Positions 28,001-32,619 of a stretch of 32,619 nt of DNA are shown piece after piece. Each line of letters begins with the position of its first letter. Within the stretch, counting starts at the first letter, position 1. Both the position numbers and the translations under genes were made by a program. Origin of the DNA: an uncultured bacterium (GTDB lineage: Bacteria > Pseudomonadota > Gammaproteobacteria > Burkholderiales > Burkholderiaceae_E). Location of the stretch: positions 1-32,619 of the forward strand of contig CAIZPE010000086.1 of NCBI GenBank assembly GCA_903934795.1, in the 5' to 3' direction. The notes under the pieces are model-generated. The model was not told the origin of the DNA and did no database searches. It saw nothing but the letters and a program-made list of their open reading frames with translations.

Positions 28001-29365
28001 GAGCTGCGTCCGTACCAGCTGCAGGGGTTCGAGTGGGTGATGCAGCGCGCGCAGGCGGGCTTTGGCGCCTGTCTGGCCGACGACATGGGTCTGGGCAAGA
28101 CCGTGCAGGCGCTGGCGGTGCTGCTCGCGCGAGCGGCCCAGGGGCCGGCCCTGGTGGTGGCGCCGACCTCGGTCTGCGGCAACTGGGTCGACGAGGCCAA
28201 GCGCTTTGCGCCCGGCCTGCGCACCCGGCTCTATGGCGCAGCCGACGCCCGTGAGGGGCTGCTGCGCGAGGCGCGGGCCGGTGATCTTGTGGTGGTGTCG
28301 TACACCCTGCTGCAGCAGTCGGCCGAAGCCTTCGGCGCACAGCGCTGGGCGACGCTGATCGCCGATGAAGCGCAGGCGATCAAGAACGCCAGCGCCAAGC
28401 GCAGCCAGGCCATCCGCGAGCTCGATGCCGGGTTTCGGCTGGCGCTCTCGGGAACCCCGATCGAAAATCGCCTGGGCGAGCTCTGGGCGATCATGAGCTT
28501 CGTGAACCCGGGGCTGCTCGGCAGCGCCCAGCGCTTTGCCGAGCGCTTCGTCATCCCGATCGAGCGCGACCGCGAGCTGCGCGCCCAGCGCACCCTGCGC
28601 CGCCTGATCGCGCCCTTCGTGCTGCGGCGCCTGAAGTCCGAGGTGCTGCGCGAGCTGCCGCCACGCATCGAGACCGTGCTGCAGGTCACCCCCGAACCCG
28701 ATGAGGCCGCGCACTACGAGGCGCTGCGCCGCGAGGCCCTGGCCACCGCGCTGGGGGCCGGCAGCCGAGACCGCATCAATGTGCTCGCCCAGCTCACCCG
28801 GCTTCGGCGTGCCGCCTGCGATCCGCGTCTGGTCAATCCGGCGCTGGGCCTGGTCGGCGCGAAGTCGGTGGCCTTCATGGAGCTGGTTCGCGAACTGGTG
28901 GCCAACCGCCACAAGGCGCTGGTGTTCAGCCAGTTCACCGACTTCCTGGGGCTGCTGCGCGAGCCGGTGCAGGCCGAGGGCATCGCCCATCAGTACCTGG
29001 ACGGATCGACGCCGCCCGCCGAGCGGACGCGACGCATCGCCGCCTTCCAGGCCGGCGAGGGCGACCTGTTCTTCATCAGCCTGAAGGCCGGTGGCTTCGG
29101 CCTGAACCTCACCGCGGCCGACTATGTGGTGATCGTGGACCCATGGTGGAACCCGGCCGCCGAAGACCAGGCCACCGGCCGGGCGCATCGGATCGGCCAG
29201 AACCGGCCGGTGACGGTGTACCGGCTGGTCAACCGCGGCAGCATCGAGGAGCGCATCGTGGCTCTGCACCACGACAAGCGCTCGCTGGCGCAAGGCATCC
29301 TCGAGGACATCGATGCCGCAGCCCTGCCCTCGGTGCAGGAGCTGGTCTCGCTGCTGCAGGACTGA
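25094..29365 (+). CDS. SNF2-family DEAD/DEAH-box helicase with large N-terminal region
   Basis: LADDMGLGKTVQALAVLL (motif I), LIADEAQAIKN (motif II, DEAQ), LSGTPIENRLGELW (III), QATGRAHRIGQNRPVTVYRLVNRGSIEERI (VI). ~900-aa N-terminal extension without a CxC...H SWIM-like finger that I can see. Confidence 0.93.
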   Translation: MPDLLPSLPPAPEPDSDPAVPGPEAALVQRALALAWTPRHRKWVIDLLRRLELRTSRGVYFGQADVDECLVALAERGLVARSDQGWQATPATRGAVFRRALSAPDFRRWRDAVLLADGIFLDRGWVHFNGAAMAVTAARLVFYSGEGLERWRLIEQAGQSLPDWSQVIDQVALTGFDAASFECAEPQLAASMLGVAIDFGLRVLHPTLPAVLDCARERLMRGGAVATEGLRLRVAEALVLAGRGDEARALVSERDDGHARALRAAVLATEGRWDAAAAAFEDAFALRRTESGQRKRLLAETIAWLYPMCLFASRDPARLALARRFCAAEAGTRKAQDETTWGRWMKAADIRLGDEPSDPGFGELHAWFGTRPQLSWAQRIMLRAWLLGSQPAAPALLPRGEAPGAVVGRDPALARAAARAALGRALEQTGLAWLAQQLRSAEQVLEGRPPEQPFFAGGEGEAWRDALAAIAALGGADEADAAASATASRLVWSIHRDGNGRVIGIEPLEQKRGARDWNKPRPLSLSRLARSADLAADDARVARAVRQSRAYGAAHVLDIPSAAAALAGHPRVVLAEDPERFVALTEEPPDVRLEAVDGHWELRFEPDLVRLSGQAPGFEFDAHGAVRGGGLPLDGAVFVLPDQPGHARLIRITAAHRRVAALAAGGLRVPQSAAQELQSALPALATHFRLRADQAHGAQAHIASGKLRAELAPVGQGIRLRLVSAPLGPRGPRLAPGAGRIEVVAPIDGQVCSVSRDLARERAVLRELLERFDMLEPPDEAGRIPEWEVPEPELALTLIEGLPEQPGIEGLDWPGGRSLQVVGASAGSMRVSVRRDGRWFAIDGELRVDESRVVELARLIEWAGEQRSRFVPLGEDRWLALTDRLRQQIDDLAAVVETARGEAEASGGRAPGTRGRRGAPVLRAPEQAAEWIDDALADTERDDAALRERVDALRSAVEAPVLLPAALQAELRPYQLQGFEWVMQRAQAGFGACLADDMGLGKTVQALAVLLARAAQGPALVVAPTSVCGNWVDEAKRFAPGLRTRLYGAADAREGLLREARAGDLVVVSYTLLQQSAEAFGAQRWATLIADEAQAIKNASAKRSQAIRELDAGFRLALSGTPIENRLGELWAIMSFVNPGLLGSAQRFAERFVIPIERDRELRAQRTLRRLIAPFVLRRLKSEVLRELPPRIETVLQVTPEPDEAAHYEALRREALATALGAGSRDRINVLAQLTRLRRAACDPRLVNPALGLVGAKSVAFMELVRELVANRHKALVFSQFTDFLGLLREPVQAEGIAHQYLDGSTPPAERTRRIAAFQAGEGDLFFISLKAGGFGLNLTAADYVVIVDPWWNPAAEDQATGRAHRIGQNRPVTVYRLVNRGSIEERIVALHHDKRSLAQGILEDIDAAALPSVQELVSLLQD

Positions 29366-29389
29366 GCGCTGCGGGCCGGGCCAGGCCGC

Positions 29390-30178
29390 TCACCGGCCCT
29401 GGAACACCGGCTCGCGCCGGGCGGCCATGGCCGCCACGCCCTCCTTGAAGTCCTCGGTGCGGCGCTGCCAGTCCTGCTCCTGGCTCTCGCGATTGACGGC
29501 GGCGGTGACCGCCTCGACCAGACCCTGTCGCAGCGTGGCCCGGGTGGAGACCACCGCCAGGGGCGCGGAAATCGCGATCTCGGTGGCGAGTTTCAGGGCA
29601 GCCGAGCGCAGTTCCTCGCGCGGCACGAGCATGTCGGCCAGACCCATCTGGAAGGCCTCCTCGCCGCCCACCCGACGCCCGGTATAGAACATCATGGCGG
29701 TCTTCTGCTGGCCGATCAGCCGCGGCAGCGTGGCGGTGAGCCCGAAGCCGGGGTGAAAGCCCAGACGGTTGAAGTTGGCCGAGAAGCGCGCCTCCGGGCT
29801 GGCCACCCGGAAGTCGGCCGATACCGCCAGCCCCAGGCCACCGCCCACGGCTGCGCCCTGCACGGCGGCCACCACCGGCTTGGTGCAGGCGAACATGCGG
29901 ATCGCCTCGGTGTAGAGCGGGTTGAGCACGCCCGGGCGGCGGGTGGCGGCATCGTCGTCGCGCTTGGAGAAATCGGCGCCGGCGCAGAAGGCCGTGCCCT
30001 GCGCGCACAGCATGATCGCGCGGCAGTTGGCCTCCTTGTCGAGCGCCTCGTAGGCAATGGCCAGGCCCTCGATCAGACGCAGGTCGAAGAAGTTGTGCGG
30101 CGGGCGCCGGATCTCGACGATGGCCACGTGGCCCTCGAAGCTGACATCGATGTCGGGGATCAGGTCGGGAATGTGCAT
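29390..30178 (-). CDS. Enoyl-CoA hydratase/isomerase (crotonase) family protein
   Basis: AFCAGADFSKR oxyanion-hole segment, VQGAAVGGGLGLAVSADFRVAS, GFHPGFGLTATLPRLIG. Confidence 0.9.
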   Translation of the reverse strand: MHIPDLIPDIDVSFEGHVAIVEIRRPPHNFFDLRLIEGLAIAYEALDKEANCRAIMLCAQGTAFCAGADFSKRDDDAATRRPGVLNPLYTEAIRMFACTKPVVAAVQGAAVGGGLGLAVSADFRVASPEARFSANFNRLGFHPGFGLTATLPRLIGQQKTAMMFYTGRRVGGEEAFQMGLADMLVPREELRSAALKLATEIAISAPLAVVSTRATLRQGLVEAVTAAVNRESQEQDWQRRTEDFKEGVAAMAARREPVFQGR

Positions 30179-30260
30179 GGCGAAGGCTTTCCGGGTGTGA
30201 GGGGAGCGGGAGCCGCTTTGGATGCGGGCGACGGTTCAGGTGGGCAGGGTGCTCTGCGAT

Positions 30261-31343
30261 TCAGGCGGACAGGGCGCGTTGGGTGAGGGCAGGCCAGAAG
30301 CCGGCGGCGCCGGCGGCGATGGCCGCCTGGCCCAGGCGTTCGGCCCACCAGGCATCGGCGCCGAACTCCTCGCGCCAGGCCCACAGGCGACGGGTGGCGA
30401 AGTGCAGTGAGTGCTCGTGGGTGAAGCCGATGGCGCCGTGCACCTGATGCGCGATGGCCGCGCCACGCGATGCGGCCTCGCCCACCCGCACCTTGGCCAC
30501 CGCAGCGCTGAAGCGTGCGTGGTCCGCCTGCGGCGAGCCGGCCCAGGGCGCGTCGGCTGCCGCCACCCGCGCGGCCACCCGCGCCGCGGCGACATCGCCG
30601 GCGAGCATGGCGAGCTGCTGCTGGATGGCCTGGTTGCGGCCGATCGGCTTGCCGAACTGGACGCGGTCATTGGCGTACTGCACCGACTGCTCGAGCAGCC
30701 ATTCCAGCGCGCCCACCATCATGATGGCGCGGGCCGTGGCGCCCAGCGTCCAGACCGGTGCCGCGAGCCCGGGCATCGGGTTGTCGGCGATGGCCGCCAG
30801 CGCGGCGTCCCGGAAGACGATCTGGTCGGCCGGCAGGCGGGCATGGTTCAGGCCGGGCTCGCAGCGCACTGCCTCGCCCTGACGCATCGCGAGCAGGGCA
30901 ATTCGGCCATCGGCGAGCGAGGCCAGTGCATGGCCGCAGTGCCGCGCCCAGGCCACACGCCGGGCCTGACCGCTGAGGCGCGCCGCCGCACCCTCGCCGC
31001 CCAGCTGCAACTCGGCATCGTGGCCCTGCTCGATGAGCGCGATCGGGCCCTCGGGCACGGCGATGCCGGCCATCGACAGCAGCTGCCCGGCGATCAGGGT
31101 TTCGGCCAGGGGCAGCGGTACCTGCCAGTAGCCCAGCCCGCGCAGCACCGGGTAGGCGGCGCTCCAGGGCTGGCCCAGGCCGCCGGCGTCTTCGGTGGTG
31201 AGCACCAGGCCGAAGCCGTTGTCCATGGCGAGCTGCCACAGCGCCTGCGGGAATTCGCCCGCCTCAACGCGCTGGCGCAGGGCCTTGTCGGCGGTGTCGG
31301 CAAACAGCCGCGCCGCGCTCTGCTCGATCAGGTCGTCGCTCAT
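30261..31343 (-). CDS. Acyl-CoA dehydrogenase family protein, divergent (putative partner subunit)
   Basis: VQFGKPIGRNQAIQQQLAMLAGDVAAARVAARVA, AIAHQVHGAIGFTHEHSLHFATRRLWAWREEFGAD; low conservation in the N-terminal half. Confidence 0.88.
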   Translation of the reverse strand: MSDDLIEQSAARLFADTADKALRQRVEAGEFPQALWQLAMDNGFGLVLTTEDAGGLGQPWSAAYPVLRGLGYWQVPLPLAETLIAGQLLSMAGIAVPEGPIALIEQGHDAELQLGGEGAAARLSGQARRVAWARHCGHALASLADGRIALLAMRQGEAVRCEPGLNHARLPADQIVFRDAALAAIADNPMPGLAAPVWTLGATARAIMMVGALEWLLEQSVQYANDRVQFGKPIGRNQAIQQQLAMLAGDVAAARVAARVAAADAPWAGSPQADHARFSAAVAKVRVGEAASRGAAIAHQVHGAIGFTHEHSLHFATRRLWAWREEFGADAWWAERLGQAAIAAGAAGFWPALTQRALSA

Positions 31344-32479
31344 CTCAGGTCCATGCCCTTGGCGATGATGCCGCGCAGGATCTCGCGGGTGCCGCCGCGC
31401 AGCGAGAAGGAGGGCACCGCAAGGGTGATGTAGGTCATGGCCTGGGCCAGCGGGGAACCGGGCTCGGCCAGGCCGCCGAACAGGTCATGCGCGATCTCGG
31501 GCATCTTCTGCTCGACCAGCGCACCCTGGTCCTTGACCGCCGCGGCCGCCAGCGCAGGATTCTCGCCACGCGCGAGCATGGCAGCCACGCCGAGCGACAT
31601 CTCGCGCAGGGTGCCGTACTGGGCCACGACCCGGCCGAGCTCCACCGCATGGCGCGGGTTGGCCGGATCGGCGGCAGCGAGCATCTCGAGCAGGAGCTGG
31701 GTGCTGCTCAGGTAGCGCTCCGGTCCGGAGCGCTCGAAGGCGAGCTCGGTGCCCACATTGCGCCAGCCCTCGCCCTCCTTGCCCAGCAGGTTCTCGTGCG
31801 GCACCAGCACATCGTCGAAGGTGACCTCGTTGAAGTCATGCTCGCCGAGCTGGTTGACGATCGGGCGCACGGTGATGCCCGGGGTCTTCATGTCGATGAG
31901 GAACTGCGACATGCCGGCGTGGCGGTTCTCGCCGCGGTCGCTCGTGCGCAGCAGGGCGATCATGTAGTGGCAGCGGTGCGCGCCGGAGGTCCAGACCTTG
32001 CGGCCGTTGATCACCCAGCCATTGGCGGCCAGGGTGGCGCGGCTGCGAATCGAGGCGAGGTCGGAGCCGGAATCGGGCTCGCTCATGCCGATGCAGAAGA
32101 AGGCCTCGCCGCGCACGATCTGGGGCACGATGCGCGGCGCGAGCACATCGGGTGACAGGCGCATCAGCAGCGGCCCGCTCTGGCGGTCGGCGGTCCAGTG
32201 GGCTGCGACCGGCGCGCCGGCGGCGAGCAGTTCCTCGATGACCACATAGCGTTCCAGCGAGCTGCGCTCATGGCCGCCGAAGGCCTTGGGCCAGGTCATG
32301 CCGATCCAGCCGCGCTCGCCGAGCTTGCGGCTGAATTCGGCGCTGAATCCCTGCCAGTTGCGAACCCGCTTGCTCACCGGGTAGTCGGCGAGATGCCCGG
32401 CGATGAACTCGCGTACCTCAGTGCGCAGCGCTTCGCATGCCGGGGGGAGTTCCCCGGGGTTGATGTTCAGGACCTGCAT
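31340..32479 (-). CDS. Acyl-CoA dehydrogenase family protein
   Basis: IGMSEPDSGSDLASIRSRATLAANGWVINGRKVWTSGAH, GWRNVGTELAFERSGPERYL, SLRGGTREILRGIIAKGMDLR; 4-bp ATGA overlap with the next gene. Confidence 0.93.
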   Translation of the reverse strand: MQVLNINPGELPPACEALRTEVREFIAGHLADYPVSKRVRNWQGFSAEFSRKLGERGWIGMTWPKAFGGHERSSLERYVVIEELLAAGAPVAAHWTADRQSGPLLMRLSPDVLAPRIVPQIVRGEAFFCIGMSEPDSGSDLASIRSRATLAANGWVINGRKVWTSGAHRCHYMIALLRTSDRGENRHAGMSQFLIDMKTPGITVRPIVNQLGEHDFNEVTFDDVLVPHENLLGKEGEGWRNVGTELAFERSGPERYLSSTQLLLEMLAAADPANPRHAVELGRVVAQYGTLREMSLGVAAMLARGENPALAAAAVKDQGALVEQKMPEIAHDLFGGLAEPGSPLAQAMTYITLAVPSFSLRGGTREILRGIIAKGMDLR

Positions 32480-32567
32480 GGCGCTCCTCGTGGGCTCTGG
32501 CGGGCCCGGATCCGCGGCAGGGCAGACCCCGCCAGGGGTTTCATGGGTGGCAACCGGGCCCGCGCTG

Positions 32568-32592
32568 ATCGATCGGATCCCGGTCGATCGAT
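32568..32592. promoter_or_regulatory. Operator-like inverted repeat upstream of the second acyl-CoA dehydrogenase operon
   Basis: ATCGATCG-N9-CGATCGAT, exact 8-bp arms, 89-113 bp upstream of the first start codon. Confidence 0.5.
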
Positions 32593-32619
32593 TCTCGGCG
32601 TGCCCGCCTTGTTGGGCAA

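Noticed and set aside
25094-29365. SNF2 helicase as part of a phage-defence island (DISARM/BREX-like)
   Set aside because: No methyltransferase, nuclease, PLD, PglX/PglZ or other defence partner in the window; neighbours are metabolic.

Overview
GC-rich chromosomal window, probably from a betaproteobacterium (inferred from gene families, not tested). No rRNA, tRNA, CRISPR array, transposase or integrase was recognised. (A) 1-11.5 kb looks like a surface/biofilm and c-di-GMP neighbourhood: MurG-like glycosyltransferase, DUF3391-type HD-GYP protein, PEP-CTERM-like (PEA variant) exported protein, type I secretion pair (HlyD-type adaptor and PrtD-type ABC exporter), a 589-aa protein made almost entirely of RTX nonapeptides, a VpsR-like sigma54-type activator, and a membrane diguanylate cyclase. 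(B) 11.6-17.3 kb is an acyl-CoA catabolic block: acyl-CoA synthetase, then a minus-strand operon of two acyl-CoA dehydrogenases, an IclR regulator and an alpha/beta hydrolase. (C) 17.4-23.3 kb holds a CBS protein, Hsp20, an HDOD protein, a DsbA/HCCA-isomerase-like protein, an FtsX/YbbP-like permease and a group II truncated globin. (D) 23.6-29.4 kb holds isocitrate lyase and a 1423-aa SNF2 helicase. (E) 29.4-32.5 kb is a second acyl-CoA operon with two overlapping acyl-CoA dehydrogenase genes and a crotonase-fold protein. The strongest non-coding signals are a near-consensus -24/-12 (sigma54) promoter with upstream dyads in front of the RTX gene, a FliA (sigma28)-like promoter in front of the HDOD gene beside an exact 26-bp palindrome, and operator-like palindromes upstream of both acyl-CoA dehydrogenase operons. 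The best candidate for an undescribed system is the RTX-only protein, its exporter, the VpsR-like activator and the diguanylate cyclase, read as a sigma54/c-di-GMP-controlled matrix or surface-layer secretion module.
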